From the NCBI GenBank assembly GCA_047639555.1, contig JBLIOE010000023.1, positions 1-64,000 on the forward strand: a DNA stretch of 64,000 bases, written 5' to 3'. The stretch comes from JAJRXC01 sp047639555 (GTDB taxonomy: Bacteria > Actinomycetota > Acidimicrobiia > Acidimicrobiales > Aldehydirespiratoraceae). This document shows positions 8,264 to 17,590 of the stretch, piece by piece (positions within the stretch are counted from its first letter, which is position 1; each line of letters opens with the position of its first letter). Made by a program: the position numbers and the translations under genes. The notes beneath the pieces are model-generated. The model was not told where the DNA came from. It did not search any database and saw only the letters and a program-made list of their open reading frames with translations.

Positions 8264-9661
8264 GTGCCCACCACGACTCCGGTCCCTGCCCGCGCCTGGG
8301 CCGCGCTAGCGGTTGGTTCGGCGACCGTCGTGCTCATCATTCTTGATGCCGGTTTCGTGGCGCTGGCCTTCCCCTCGATCGAGGAGTCGTTCCCTGAGGC
8401 GAGCAGAAGCACGCTCGGGTGGGTTTCGTCGGCCTACTTCATTTCGCTCAGCTCGTTCATGTTGGTGGCCGGATGGTTGGGTGATCGGGTCGGCCGTCGC
8501 CGGGTATTCTTCGTCGGTCTCTGGACCTTTGCGATCGGCGCCCTCCTCACGGCGTCATCGACATCAGCGTGGATGCTGATTTCTTCTCGCGTGACCCAAG
8601 GCCTCGGTGCTGCGGCGTTGGCGCCGGTTTCACTCGCCATGGTCTTGCCGCTCTTCCCCCGCGAACGAAGAGCCAGCGCCGTCGCTATGTGGGGTGTGGC
8701 CGGCGCCACGTCCGGAATCATCGCGCCGACCGTAGGTGCGGTGCTCATCGAATGGTCGGGGTGGCGGACGCCATTCTTCGTATTCGGACCCCTGGTGCTC
8801 GTCGCCTGGCTCGTTGGTCGCCAGGTGTTGCCGAACGAACCTGGGGGTGACCCCGATGGTGTTGTCGACCCGGTGGGAATCGCGGCGGCGACACTGTCCG
8901 TTGCGGCTATTGCCCTCGTGGTGACCAAGAGCGATCAGTGGGGATGGGGGAGTACCCGTTCGCTTACTGCACTCGGTGTCGCGATTGTCGCGGCGCCTCT
9001 CCTGATCCATCGAGCGCGGACTCGCACGGGTACGCCGCTTGATGTGGACCTGTTTCGTATCCGCAGCTTCGCTTCCGCCAGCGTGGTGTCGTTCTTCAGC
9101 CAAGCCGCCTTCTTCTCGTTCTTCTTCTCGCTGCCCGTATTTCTCATCGACGTGTGGGAGTGGTCAACGTTGGAAACCGGCTTCGCCGTCGCGCTGAACC
9201 AGGTGTCCGCCGCGATCGTGGGTGTGTGGGCCGGACGACAAGCCGATCGCCGCGGCTTCATCGGTGTCGTCGTGTGGGGCGGTGTGTTGGGAACGATCGG
9301 GTATGGCTGGTTGGCCTTCGGTGCTGGCCCCGAGGTTGACGCGTGGCGAGTGCTTTTCCCCGCGCTGATCATCGGAGGCATGGGGTCAATGCTCGTCGGC
9401 ACGGTGGTGTCGGCGGCCGCATTCCACGATGTGGACGACGATCGACTCGGGCGAGCATCCGGCTCCTACTACGTCACCCGCCGGCTTGGTTCGGCGGCGG
9501 GCGCAGTGGCGGCGGTGGCAATCCTGGGCGATGTCGCTGGGCTCGAGTCTGTCGACCGGTTCCGGCTGATCTGGGCGTTCAGCGCCGCCTGCTACCTCGT
9601 GGCGGGCCTGTCGATGTGGTGCGCCTTCCCACCGCAGGCAGAGCGAGCTACGTCCCGCTGA
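8264..9661 (+). CDS. MFS transporter, DHA2-like drug/metabolite efflux or uptake permease
   Basis: 465 residues starting at GTG, with many hydrophobic helices (for example ALAVGSATVVLIILDAGFVA) and the MFS loop motif GDRVGRRR after helix 2 (LGDRVGRRRVFFVG). The length fits a 12-14 helix proton-driven transporter in the inner membrane. Its position opposite the P450 under the shared operator suggests it moves the pathway substrate or a product; the direction cannot be told. Its 3' end overlaps the convergent luciferase-like gene by 14 bases. Confidence 0.85.
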   Translation: MPTTTPVPARAWAALAVGSATVVLIILDAGFVALAFPSIEESFPEASRSTLGWVSSAYFISLSSFMLVAGWLGDRVGRRRVFFVGLWTFAIGALLTASSTSAWMLISSRVTQGLGAAALAPVSLAMVLPLFPRERRASAVAMWGVAGATSGIIAPTVGAVLIEWSGWRTPFFVFGPLVLVAWLVGRQVLPNEPGGDPDGVVDPVGIAAATLSVAAIALVVTKSDQWGWGSTRSLTALGVAIVAAPLLIHRARTRTGTPLDVDLFRIRSFASASVVSFFSQAAFFSFFFSLPVFLIDVWEWSTLETGFAVALNQVSAAIVGVWAGRQADRRGFIGVVVWGGVLGTIGYGWLAFGAGPEVDAWRVLFPALIIGGMGSMLVGTVVSAAAFHDVDDDRLGRASGSYYVTRRLGSAAGAVAAVAILGDVAGLESVDRFRLIWAFSAACYLVAGLSMWCAFPPQAERATSR

Positions 9662-10634
9662 GTCGGGCGACAACGGGCGCGAAGTCGTTCATCGCCCGCA
9701 CGCTCACCGTGATGTAGCTGATCCCGAACTTGTTTCGCCGCGCTTCGAGCGTGTCGCAGATGTGATCAACCGAGCCGATGAGCGCGTGTGGGTGATCCGC
9801 GAAGAGCTCCGGCGATGTGCCGAAACGACTCGCCATCATCGCGATCGCGCTCGGGGCGTCGTCGGTGACCTGCGTGAAGTAGGCGGCGATCTCGAGCTCA
9901 AGATCGTCGAACGTCCGGCCGTCGAGTCGATCGCCAGCGCCTTTGCGGATCCACTCGATCTTCTGCGTTGTCTGCTCGCGCTGGCCGCTCCCGACTCCTT
10001 CGGTGCCGAGGCGGCCCGACGAGTTGTCGAAGTTCAGGCTCACGATGTCGGCTTCGCGGCCGGCGATGCCGAGGATGCGGGGTGATCCGCCGCCGATCAT
10101 GATCGGCGGGCCACCGGCGCTCGTGGGCTTTGGTACACCCTCGAACCCGGAAGCGTGAACGTGCTCGCCGACAACGTCGACTTGGCCATCCGCAAAGTGC
10201 GCTCGTATGACCGCGAGGGTCTCCTCCATGCGGTCGATCCGCACGCCGGGACGGTCGAAGGGGATGCCGATGGCCTCGTACTCATTGGCGAGCCAGCCGC
10301 ATCCGAGTCCGACTTCGAGTCGGCCGTCGGACAACACGTCGAGGGTGGCGAGCTCCTTGGCGAAGATCACCGGATTGCGATAGTCGGTGCAGAACACCCG
10401 ACAGCCGACGTTGATCCTGGAGGTAGTGGCCGCAGCGGCGGCGATCGCAGGGACCGCCGCGAAGTCCTGGACCCCGTGGTTTGTGGGATCGAGCGCGGGC
10501 CCGGGGCCGATGTGATGGTCGGCCGTGTGAAAAGTTGAGTATCCGAGCGCTTCGGCCCGCTGGGCCTGGTCCCGCCAATCCCGCGCCGACGTTGCGGCGT
10601 AGGACTGGACGGCAAACCGGAATGGCCTAGTCAT
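9648..10634 (-). CDS. Luciferase-like (LLM class) F420/FMN-dependent oxidoreductase
   Basis: 328 residues with a TIM-barrel LLM fold: a RFAVQSYAATSARDW start, the STFHTADHH segment typical of this family, and DVLSDGRLEVGLGCGWLANE, PIMIGGGSPRILGIAGREAD. Actinobacterial members often use F420; no cofactor-specific residue was assigned. It follows the PEP-utilising gene by 10 bases, so it is probably co-transcribed under the operator at 12412-12429. It may oxidise or reduce a pathway alcohol or ketone. Confidence 0.85.
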   Translation of the reverse strand: MTRPFRFAVQSYAATSARDWRDQAQRAEALGYSTFHTADHHIGPGPALDPTNHGVQDFAAVPAIAAAAATTSRINVGCRVFCTDYRNPVIFAKELATLDVLSDGRLEVGLGCGWLANEYEAIGIPFDRPGVRIDRMEETLAVIRAHFADGQVDVVGEHVHASGFEGVPKPTSAGGPPIMIGGGSPRILGIAGREADIVSLNFDNSSGRLGTEGVGSGQREQTTQKIEWIRKGAGDRLDGRTFDDLELEIAAYFTQVTDDAPSAIAMMASRFGTSPELFADHPHALIGSVDHICDTLEARRNKFGISYITVSVRAMNDFAPVVARLSGT

Positions 10635-10644
10635 TGCTCGCCGC

Positions 10645-12381
10645 TCACGGCGTGCTGATCACCGTGACAACACCGGTGTCGCCGTTGACCTCGATGATGG
10701 CGCCGTTGGGAATCCGGCTGGTCGCATTGGTGGCGGAGACGACACACGGCAGACCGAGCTCGCGGCTCACGATCACGGCATGGCTGATCTGCCCGCCGAC
10801 GTTGACGACGACGGCACCGGCGGTCATGAACAGGGGGGTCCAGGACGGGTCGGTGTACGGGGCGATGAGAATGTCGCCGGGGTCAAGGGCAAAGGGATCG
10901 CCTGGATCGAGCACAACCTTGGCGGTGCCAGTGACAATGCCCGGTGATCCGGAGATGCCCACGATTTCGGATCCGGCTGCTTCGGCCGCAGGCTGAGGAT
11001 CGCTCTTACGGGCCCACTCGCTCAGGGGTGGCACGTTGCCGTCCTTGATGATGAACGGCGCCTCGAGATCCCACAGCGCGGCGTAGTCCGCGGCTCGCGC
11101 CGAGAGCGTGGCGGTGAACGAGGCCGGGTCGGCGACGAAGGCATCGAGTTCCGGCTCGAGCAGCATGAAGATGTCGGCGGCGTCGGCGATGTTGCCGGCT
11201 GCCACGTGGCGTCGACCGAGCTCGCGAGCGACCATGCGGCCCTCGTGAACGACCTTGACGATCGTGGTCTTGGTGCGCTCGCGGTACGCCATCATGTTTC
11301 CGGCGACGAGTGCGCCTTCGACCATGCCGGCCAGCTCCGCGTTGTCGGCGACCTTCGCTCGCACCTCAGCCGTGACTTCTTCTCGCTGGGCGGCAACGGC
11401 GTTGTGTCGCGAATGTGGCGACTCGTTGTCGGACTGGAACCGCACACGGTCGAGCGCGGCGAGCGCCAGCTCCGGGCGGGTTTCCCACGAGTCGGCGTGG
11501 ATATCCCACTCGTTGGGGCCACGAGAGCCGAACTCGGCGATGAATGCGTCCCAGTCGCTCACGAGTTCGGCGGCTTCGGCCGAGCCGTCGGCGGCGAGCC
11601 GGACCATGACATCGTCGGTGCCGGCATCAAATGCCGCGGTGAGCGCCTCGTTGTCCTTGATCTTGCGGGACATGGCCCACAGCGCATAGCTGGGGAGGGC
11701 AGAGTCGACATCACCGAGACCGGCGAGAAGTTTCATCGAGATGGTGGTGTCGCCGATCGCTTCACCGACAGCGCCAAGGATGCCGGGGCCGATCGCCGAG
11801 CTGGAGCCGGACACGGTGTGCTGGTTGAAGAGATGGTGCAACACCGGGCGCGTGTCGCGGGCCCGCTTCACGAGGTCAGCATCGGAGTAGGTGGTGAGAT
11901 CGCCACGGCGCTCGCGAAGGGCCTGGGCGTTGGCCTTGTCTTCCAGGATTTCGGGCCAGGTGTGGGCGGTCATCACCCAACCGGTGTGCGCTTCGATGAC
12001 CGGCACGAGGTGTGGCTTCTCGTCGTCGGGATGGGCCACGTATTCCGGAACGTCGGGGTGGTCGCCGAAGAACGCCATATCGAGGGCTTCGACAGAGACG
12101 GCCGGGTTGCGGACGCCCTGCATACGGCAGCTGGCGAGATTGATATAAAAGTGGCCGCCGAACATCGCGAAGGTTTCGGGATGATCAGTGTCGTAGTCGC
12201 TGAGCTCGTGGGTGCCCCCACGGATCCAGCCGTCGCGCAGCCCGAGAACGATTGCTCCTTCCCAACTGAGCGTCCACCCGAGTGGGCTCACGGGGTCACC
12301 CATGACCTCGCCCGCGTTGGCGCGTGTGTAGTGCGGGAAGCGTTCGCTAACCGGCCAATCGGTGATGTATCCAGCGGTCAT
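10645..12381 (-). CDS. PEP-utilising phosphotransferase-like protein (RPH-type central domain + swivelling His domain, no ATP-grasp)
   Basis: 578 residues. The N-terminus (FPHYTRANAGEVMGDPVSPL, then GWTLSW) matches the second, substrate-binding domain of rifampicin phosphotransferases and PEP-synthase relatives. The C-terminus has the swivelling phosphohistidine domain with VGGQISHAVIVSRELGLPC and predicted phospho-His534. The ATP-grasp domain that normally loads phosphate on this histidine is absent. It may work with a separate ATP-binding subunit, as phenylphosphate synthase does. A paralog lies immediately upstream (12460-14208). A GGGG ribosome-binding stretch lies 7 bases before the ATG. 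Confidence 0.75.
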   Translation of the reverse strand: MTAGYITDWPVSERFPHYTRANAGEVMGDPVSPLGWTLSWEGAIVLGLRDGWIRGGTHELSDYDTDHPETFAMFGGHFYINLASCRMQGVRNPAVSVEALDMAFFGDHPDVPEYVAHPDDEKPHLVPVIEAHTGWVMTAHTWPEILEDKANAQALRERRGDLTTYSDADLVKRARDTRPVLHHLFNQHTVSGSSSAIGPGILGAVGEAIGDTTISMKLLAGLGDVDSALPSYALWAMSRKIKDNEALTAAFDAGTDDVMVRLAADGSAEAAELVSDWDAFIAEFGSRGPNEWDIHADSWETRPELALAALDRVRFQSDNESPHSRHNAVAAQREEVTAEVRAKVADNAELAGMVEGALVAGNMMAYRERTKTTIVKVVHEGRMVARELGRRHVAAGNIADAADIFMLLEPELDAFVADPASFTATLSARAADYAALWDLEAPFIIKDGNVPPLSEWARKSDPQPAAEAAGSEIVGISGSPGIVTGTAKVVLDPGDPFALDPGDILIAPYTDPSWTPLFMTAGAVVVNVGGQISHAVIVSRELGLPCVVSATNATSRIPNGAIIEVNGDTGVVTVISTP

Positions 12382-12411
12382 TCTGTCCCCTTGATTTCTG
12401 CTTGGGGAGAA

Positions 12412-12429
12412 ACTAACCGATTGATTACT
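12412..12429. promoter_or_regulatory. Shared palindromic operator, copy 2
   Basis: ACTAACC-GATT-GATTACT, 30 bases upstream of the start of the 10645-12381 gene, in the gap between the two PEP-utilising paralogs. Confidence 0.55.
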
Positions 12430-12459
12430 TCTGGGGAAGTGCGGGCTGGCCTGTCTCGA

Positions 12460-14208
12460 TTAGGGAAGGCTGATGATCTCGACCACGCCGCTCGACCCGT
12501 CGATCGAAATGGTGGCGCCATCGGGGATACGGCGAGTGGCGTCAACCACGGAGACCGCGCACGGAACTCCGAGCTCTCGACACACGATCGCGGCGTGACT
12601 CGCAATGGCTCCCACGTTGACAACAACGCCCGCGGCGGAGAGGAAGAGGGGGGTCCATGACGGATCCGTTGTCGGTGCAACCATGATGTCGCCCGGCTGA
12701 ATCGCCGACGGGTCGCTTGGGTCGAGGATCACTCGGGCCGTGCCGGTGGCGACACCCGGGGCCCCGGCGCCGCCTTGCAGCACATCCCCGGCCGCGACCG
12801 GTTCGGCCTTGCCGCTATTACGAAGACCCCAATCACTAATAGGGGGAACACCTTCCTCATACTTCACGATGTAGGGCGGCTCCAGCGTGTGGAGGTGGGT
12901 GAAGTCAGCATCACGCTGCAGGAGCGTGTCGCGCATGGCCATCGGGTCAGCGAGAAAGTCTTCGATCTCCGCATCGACCACCATGAAGACCTGCTGGACG
13001 TCGTCGATCGCACCGAGCTGCACCATGCGTCGTCCGAGCTCGAAGAAGGCCAGCTTTGCTTCGTGGATCAAACGGATACAGGAGTTCTTGCCCTTCTCCC
13101 GCAGACCGTAGAAAAGGGTGGCGGACTTCAGGCCGGCGGTGAGTGTGCCGTGGGCTTCAGCGTCGCCTTCGACCAGCCCGAGGATCTCGACGGTCAGACG
13201 CTCTCGTTCGGCGGCCGCCGCGGCCTTCGCGACGTGGGGTGACCGGTTGTCGTCCTGGAACCGCAGCCGTTCGATCATGCCGAGCGCGAGACCGGGCTTC
13301 GTGGTCCAGCTGTGGGGACGCATGTCCCACTCGTTGGGGCCGCGGTGTCCGTGCTCGGCGAGCAACGAGGCGAAGTCGGCGCGGAACTGCGCAACCGAGC
13401 GGTCGTCGTCGCTGTCGATCCGGCCGAGGAACCCATCGACACCGGCATCGAACGCCGCCATCAGGGTCGGCGAACTGGCAACAACGCGGCTGAGGTCCCA
13501 CATCAGGAACGATGCCTCGGCGGACTCAACGTCGCCGATGGCGGCCAAGAGCTTCACGGCGTCTTCGCCGCGTTCAACGGCGTCGCAGATGGCCTGCACC
13601 GCTCCCGGGCCGAGCGACACGGCAAGGCACGTCTCGCAGTAGGGGACCCAGGCCTCTTCAACGAGTCCGGCCATGCGCCGCCCGTAGGAAACCAGGTCGG
13701 CGTCGGACATCGCCGCGAAGTCGGGGCGCTCGGCCACCACTCGGCGAGCCATCGCCGCAGTGACTTCCTGGCGCTCGAAGCCGTCGGTGCTCATGGCCCA
13801 ACCCATGGTGGCCTCGAGTTTCGCCGTCTGCGCTTCGTTCTCGTCGTCGGGGTGCGGTGTGTAGGGCGGTACGCCCGGGTGGTCGCCGAAGTACGCCTGG
13901 TCGATTGCCTCGGGCGATGCGCCCGGCATACGACAACCCATGACGCGGGGGAGCGAAAGCTGGTTGTAGAAGTAGCCGCCCCAGTTGCCGAATACCTCGG
14001 GTGGATCGAGCGCGAACTCATCGGCCTCGAGCACGCCGAACGAGATGAATCCACCGGCGACGCCGGGGATGCAACCCTTGGCCCAGCCGAGGCTCCAGCC
14101 GAGCGGGCTGAACGGGTCGGGGCCGACCTCGTCGGCGTTGGCTCGGGTGTAATACGGGAAGCGGCTACTGAGTTCGGTGTCGCTGATCCAGCTGTTCAGA
14201 GAAGACAT
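12460..14208 (-). CDS. PEP-utilising phosphotransferase-like protein, paralog 2 (no ATP-grasp)
   Basis: 582 residues with the same layout as the next gene: FPYYTRANADEVGPDPFSPL and GWSLGW near the N-terminus, a long helical middle with RGPNEWDMRPHSW, and the phosphohistidine domain NVGAIASHAAIVCRELGVPC with predicted phospho-His538. It too lacks the ATP-grasp domain. The RGPNEWD segment is shared by both paralogs. The ATG is only 8 bases from the operator, with no clear ribosome-binding site, so the message is probably leaderless. Whether the pair are two subunits of one enzyme or parallel enzymes for different substrates is open. Confidence 0.75.
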   Translation of the reverse strand: MSSLNSWISDTELSSRFPYYTRANADEVGPDPFSPLGWSLGWAKGCIPGVAGGFISFGVLEADEFALDPPEVFGNWGGYFYNQLSLPRVMGCRMPGASPEAIDQAYFGDHPGVPPYTPHPDDENEAQTAKLEATMGWAMSTDGFERQEVTAAMARRVVAERPDFAAMSDADLVSYGRRMAGLVEEAWVPYCETCLAVSLGPGAVQAICDAVERGEDAVKLLAAIGDVESAEASFLMWDLSRVVASSPTLMAAFDAGVDGFLGRIDSDDDRSVAQFRADFASLLAEHGHRGPNEWDMRPHSWTTKPGLALGMIERLRFQDDNRSPHVAKAAAAAERERLTVEILGLVEGDAEAHGTLTAGLKSATLFYGLREKGKNSCIRLIHEAKLAFFELGRRMVQLGAIDDVQQVFMVVDAEIEDFLADPMAMRDTLLQRDADFTHLHTLEPPYIVKYEEGVPPISDWGLRNSGKAEPVAAGDVLQGGAGAPGVATGTARVILDPSDPSAIQPGDIMVAPTTDPSWTPLFLSAAGVVVNVGAIASHAAIVCRELGVPCAVSVVDATRRIPDGATISIDGSSGVVEIISLP

Positions 14209-14216
14209 GCGAGGAA

Positions 14217-14234
14217 ACTAACCGCTCGATAGGT
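14217..14234. promoter_or_regulatory. Shared palindromic operator, copy 3 (weakest right half)
   Basis: ACTAACC-GCTC-GATAGGT, directly upstream of the 12460-14208 start. The left half matches perfectly, the right half only partly. Confidence 0.45.
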
Positions 14235-14284
14235 TTATGTCCTAGACGATGTCGAATCCCGCGAGATCCCTCACCCAGAAGCGA

Positions 14285-15100
14285 CTACGCCAGGTCCGGG
14301 CGGGTCTGCTCGATGAGCGCGTATTCGGCGGCGCCGGGCAACTTCTGGGTCGACGCACCGCCGTCCACCTTGATGGTTTCTCCCGACACATAGCCGGCTT
14401 CGTCGCTCGCGAGGTACAACGCGCAGTTGGCGATATCGCTCACGTCGCCCATCCGACCAAGCGGGGTTTGCTGAATGATCGCCTCCAGCTTCACCGGCAT
14501 CTGGAAGAGGCCGGCCGTCATGGGTGTCTCGATGAGGTGGGCCGAGATCGTGTTGATCCGAACGTTGCTCGCCCCGTACTCGACGGCCGCGATCTCCGTG
14601 ACGTACTCGATGCCCTTCTTCGACCCGGCGTAGGCGGCATGGCCGGCCGACGGGTTCTGCGCGGTCAGCGACGACACGTTGATCATCGAACCGCCGCCCG
14701 TCGACGCCATCGCGTTGCACAAGTGCTTGATCGCCCAAATGCCGCCAATGAATTGCACGTTCACCATCGCGTTGAGCGCGTCGGGAGTGAGATCGGCGAT
14801 CCGGGTGGATTGGGCGAAGCCGGCACAGTTCATGCCGATATCCACCGAGCCGTGACGGTCCATGACCGCAGTGACCAGCGCCTCGACCGAATCATGGTCG
14901 GTGACGTCGCACTCCATACCCCAGCCGCCGATGCGCTGGCCGACCTCGTCGGCCACAGCGCCACGGCGCCCGGCGGCCACAACGGTGGCGCCCTCTTCCG
15001 CCAGCCGTTCCGCGGTCGCGAGGCCAAAGCCGCTGCTGCCGCCGATGATCACCGCGATCTTTCCTGCGACGCGTCCCGAGTCTTGTGCACTGTCAGCCAT
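14285..15100 (-). CDS. SDR-family NAD(P)-dependent oxidoreductase
   Basis: 271 residues of classical short-chain dehydrogenase: cofactor motif GGSSGFG, the NCAG strand, catalytic Ser in INVSSLTAQ and YAGSK (YxxxK), then the C-terminal SDEAGYVSGETIKVDGG. It probably interconverts a hydroxyl and a keto group on a pathway intermediate. It lies upstream of the PEP-utilising pair on the same strand and diverges from the epoxide-hydrolase-like gene across 20 bases with no recognisable operator. Confidence 0.9.
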   Translation of the reverse strand: MADSAQDSGRVAGKIAVIIGGSSGFGLATAERLAEEGATVVAAGRRGAVADEVGQRIGGWGMECDVTDHDSVEALVTAVMDRHGSVDIGMNCAGFAQSTRIADLTPDALNAMVNVQFIGGIWAIKHLCNAMASTGGGSMINVSSLTAQNPSAGHAAYAGSKKGIEYVTEIAAVEYGASNVRINTISAHLIETPMTAGLFQMPVKLEAIIQQTPLGRMGDVSDIANCALYLASDEAGYVSGETIKVDGGASTQKLPGAAEYALIEQTRPDLA

Positions 15101-15120
15101 GCCCGCGAGAGTAACGACCT

Positions 15121-15537
15121 ATGACTCAATCCAATGACGCCCTCGCGGTGGTCAACCAATTCATCGCCGCGGTCGAGCGGCGCGATGTCGACGCGGCCGT
15201 TGCCCTCCTCGCCGACGACTGTGAATACGACAATGTCCCGATGGGTGCGGTGCACGGGCGCGCGGCAGTCCGAGACATTCTTGGCCCAATGCTGGCGGGC
15301 TGTACCGAGGTTGAATGGCCCGTACTTCGGGAGAGCGCCAGCGGCAAGGTCGTGTTCAACGAACGTCTCGACCGGTTCTTGATGGCCCACGGCTGGGTCG
15401 AGGTGCCGGTTAACGGTGTCTGGGAGGTCGTCGACGGGCGAATCACTCTCTGGCGTGACTACTTCGACGAAGCCACGTACCGCAATCAACTTCCGTCCAA
15501 CCCCTCGACCGCCAACGCGTCGACCTCCAACGAATAG
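15121..15537 (+). CDS. Limonene-1,2-epoxide hydrolase-like (SnoaL/NTF2 fold)
   Basis: 138 residues. The five active-site positions of limonene-epoxide hydrolase appear conserved: Tyr36 and Asn38 in YDNVP, Arg82 and Asp84 in NERLDRF, and Asp113 in ITLWRDYF. This is stronger than for the other SnoaL-like genes here, so hydrolysis of an epoxide to a diol is a reasonable call, with the substrate unknown. A P450 in the same region could supply the epoxide. It is followed 8 bases later by the split-barrel gene, so the two form an operon. Confidence 0.8.
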   Translation: MTQSNDALAVVNQFIAAVERRDVDAAVALLADDCEYDNVPMGAVHGRAAVRDILGPMLAGCTEVEWPVLRESASGKVVFNERLDRFLMAHGWVEVPVNGVWEVVDGRITLWRDYFDEATYRNQLPSNPSTANASTSNE

Positions 15538-15545
15538 GAGCCGCT

Positions 15546-16049
15546 ATGGCCGCTGACTACGAAGACGTCTCCATTTTCACCCTCTCCGAAGAGCGCGAAC
15601 TTGTGCTCTTCAAGAAGCAGACAGAATGCACGTTTATGTGGACCAATAAGGCGGGCGAACCCGTCGGTGTGATTATGAACTACGTCCACCACGAGGGAAG
15701 TTTCTGGCTGACAGCCACACGACAGCGTGCTCGAATTCCGGCCATTGAACGCGATCCTCGAGTCGCCGTCGCCATGTCGAGTCGAGGCACCGATATCGGC
15801 GTGAGCCAGAGCGTGACCTACAAGGGCATCGCGGTGGTGCACGAAGACGACGAGACAAAGGCGTGGTTCTATCCGGCGCTCGCCGCGTCGGTTCGCCCTG
15901 ATAGTGCGACGAAGCAGCAGGCATTTGTCGACCATCTCGACTCAGACGGCCGCGTGGTCATCGAGGTGAAGCCAACCACCCGGATCGGTTTCGACAGCGA
16001 GCAGATGTTTGAGGGCTCGGCCGCCGGGAAGACCAAGACCCAGCTCTAA
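15546..16049 (+). CDS. PPOX-like FMN/F420 split-barrel protein, paralog
   Basis: 167 residues, a paralog of 6367-6927: ADYEDVS start, KKQTECTFMWTNKAGEPVGV, then GSFWLTATRQRARIPAIERD and RVAVAMSSRGTD. A ribosome-binding AGGAG precedes the ATG (15537-15541). It follows the epoxide-hydrolase-like gene. Both paralogs sit next to an oxygenase or epoxide gene, which suggests a linked reductive step. The stop overlaps the convergent ligase stop by 4 bases. Confidence 0.75.
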   Translation: MAADYEDVSIFTLSEERELVLFKKQTECTFMWTNKAGEPVGVIMNYVHHEGSFWLTATRQRARIPAIERDPRVAVAMSSRGTDIGVSQSVTYKGIAVVHEDDETKAWFYPALAASVRPDSATKQQAFVDHLDSDGRVVIEVKPTTRIGFDSEQMFEGSAAGKTKTQL

Positions 16050-17590
16050 GCGCCGTTGTTGGTGGCCGCCCAGTAGGGCGCTCGCAGCGCTCGCTTGTTG
16101 ATCTTGCCCATGGTGTTGCGACCCAGGTCGTCGACGAAGTCGATTGATCGCGGACACTTGTAGGTCGACAGCCGTTCACGGCAGTAGTCGAGAATCTCGT
16201 CGGCGCTTTCGTCACTACCGGCGACACGGATGACGAGCGCTCGGAGTTCTTCGCCCATCTCGGCCTGGGGAATTCCGATACATGCGACATCAGCGACGCC
16301 GGGGTGATCGATGATGATGTTCTCGGCCTCCGCGGGGTAGAGATTGACGCCGCCCGACACGACCATGTCGGAGAAACGATCGGTGATGAAGACAAAGCCG
16401 TCATCGTCGACATAGCCGATTTCGCCAAGCGTGAAGACGCCCGGTTCGAGGTGAGCGGCCGCCGACTTCTCCGGATCGTTGTGGTACACGACCCCTCGCC
16501 CGGTGGTGTCGCGGAAGTAGAGGCGACCTTCGGTCTTGGGCGGTACGGGCTGACCGTCGTCGTCCACCACGAGCGCCTCAAACGGCGCCACCGCACGGCC
16601 AACGGAGCCGGGGTGAGCGAGCCAGTCGGTGCTGTTGATTGAGCAGGTCGTGCCGACCTCGCTAGCTCCGTAGGACTCGACGAAGATCGGGCCCCACCAG
16701 TCGATCATCGCTCGTTTGACCTCTTCGGGGCACTTGGCACCGGTATGGGCGACCAGCTCCATGGAGGACACGTCGTACTTTGCCTTTACCTCATCGGGCA
16801 GGGCGAGAAGGCGGACAAAGTGGGTGGGCACCATCACAGAACTACGGGTCTTGTGGCGATCAATCGCGGCGAGCGTCGCCTCGGCATCGAAGCGGCTGAG
16901 GATCACCGATGAGGTGCCAGCGACCAGGATCCGCATGCCGGAGAGCGGGCCGGTGTGGTACATCGGGCCGACGATGAGGTGCGGGCCATAGTTCGCGAAG
17001 CGAGCGCCCCTCAACCCTTCGAGGTGGGCGGCCATCGTGTCGCCGCCGGCAAACATCGTCGGCGGCAACTCGGTGCCTTTCGGGCGGCCGGTGGTGCCGG
17101 AGGTATAGAGGAGGTTGGGACGAGGGCGGATGTCGAGCGATGGGTGCTCGTCGCTTCCGGCCGCCAGCCAGTCGGTCCACGGCGTGATGCTGGCCGTGTT
17201 GGCGGGAAGATCGCCCCAGCCCACGATGGTCTCAATCCCGGCTTGGCGGGCCGCCTCGATGCCGCGTTCGGCGGTCTTGGGGCCGACAAAGAGCACCGCG
17301 GTGCCCGAGTCTTTGAGGATGTACGCCGCTTCATCGGCGGTGAGGTGGAAGTTCACTGGCACCGCGGAGGCGCCGCCCAGGAGCGCGCCAAGATGGGCGA
17401 GGGCGGTCTCGGCCGCGTTCTCGGCGAACACGGCGACGCGGTGCTGCGGACCAAGGTCGGCGGCGAGGACGTTGTTGGCGGTGCGGTTGAGGATGTCGCT
17501 CAGGTCGGCCCAGCTGAATGTCCGATCGTCATCGACCAGCGCGTTCTCCGCCGGGTACGCCGCCGCTCGCTCGGCCGCGAACTCAGGCAT
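16046..17590 (-). CDS. Acyl-CoA synthetase (AMP-forming, class I adenylate-forming)
   Basis: 514 residues. Visible motifs are the P-loop-like LLYTSGTTGRPKGTE, YGASEVGTT, GEIGYVDDDGFVFITDR with DMVVSGGVNLYPAE, and the C-terminal lysine segment NTMGKINKRALR. It would activate a carboxylic acid to its CoA ester for degradation. The frame extends upstream to 17695, but that part is antisense-like, so the ATG at 17590, overlapping the SnoaL stop by 8 bases, is chosen. It is the third gene of the Rieske-SnoaL-ligase operon. Confidence 0.9.
   Translation of the reverse strand: MPEFAAERAAAYPAENALVDDDRTFSWADLSDILNRTANNVLAADLGPQHRVAVFAENAAETALAHLGALLGGASAVPVNFHLTADEAAYILKDSGTAVLFVGPKTAERGIEAARQAGIETIVGWGDLPANTASITPWTDWLAAGSDEHPSLDIRPRPNLLYTSGTTGRPKGTELPPTMFAGGDTMAAHLEGLRGARFANYGPHLIVGPMYHTGPLSGMRILVAGTSSVILSRFDAEATLAAIDRHKTRSSVMVPTHFVRLLALPDEVKAKYDVSSMELVAHTGAKCPEEVKRAMIDWWGPIFVESYGASEVGTTCSINSTDWLAHPGSVGRAVAPFEALVVDDDGQPVPPKTEGRLYFRDTTGRGVVYHNDPEKSAAAHLEPGVFTLGEIGYVDDDGFVFITDRFSDMVVSGGVNLYPAEAENIIIDHPGVADVACIGIPQAEMGEELRALVIRVAGSDESADEILDYCRERLSTYKCPRSIDFVDDLGRNTMGKINKRALRAPYWAATNNGA

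Noticed and set aside
11206..12660. Long plus-strand open frame (484 codons) opposite the PEP-utilising genes
   Set aside because: Antisense to a gene with conserved domain motifs; no family resemblance.
13312..14232. Long plus-strand open frame opposite the second PEP-utilising gene
   Set aside because: Same reason: it mirrors the complementary gene and has no recognisable domain.
15101..15120. A possible operator copy in the SDR/epoxide-hydrolase gap (GAGTAACGACCT)
   Set aside because: Only a partial half-site, no dyad; not counted among the ten copies.
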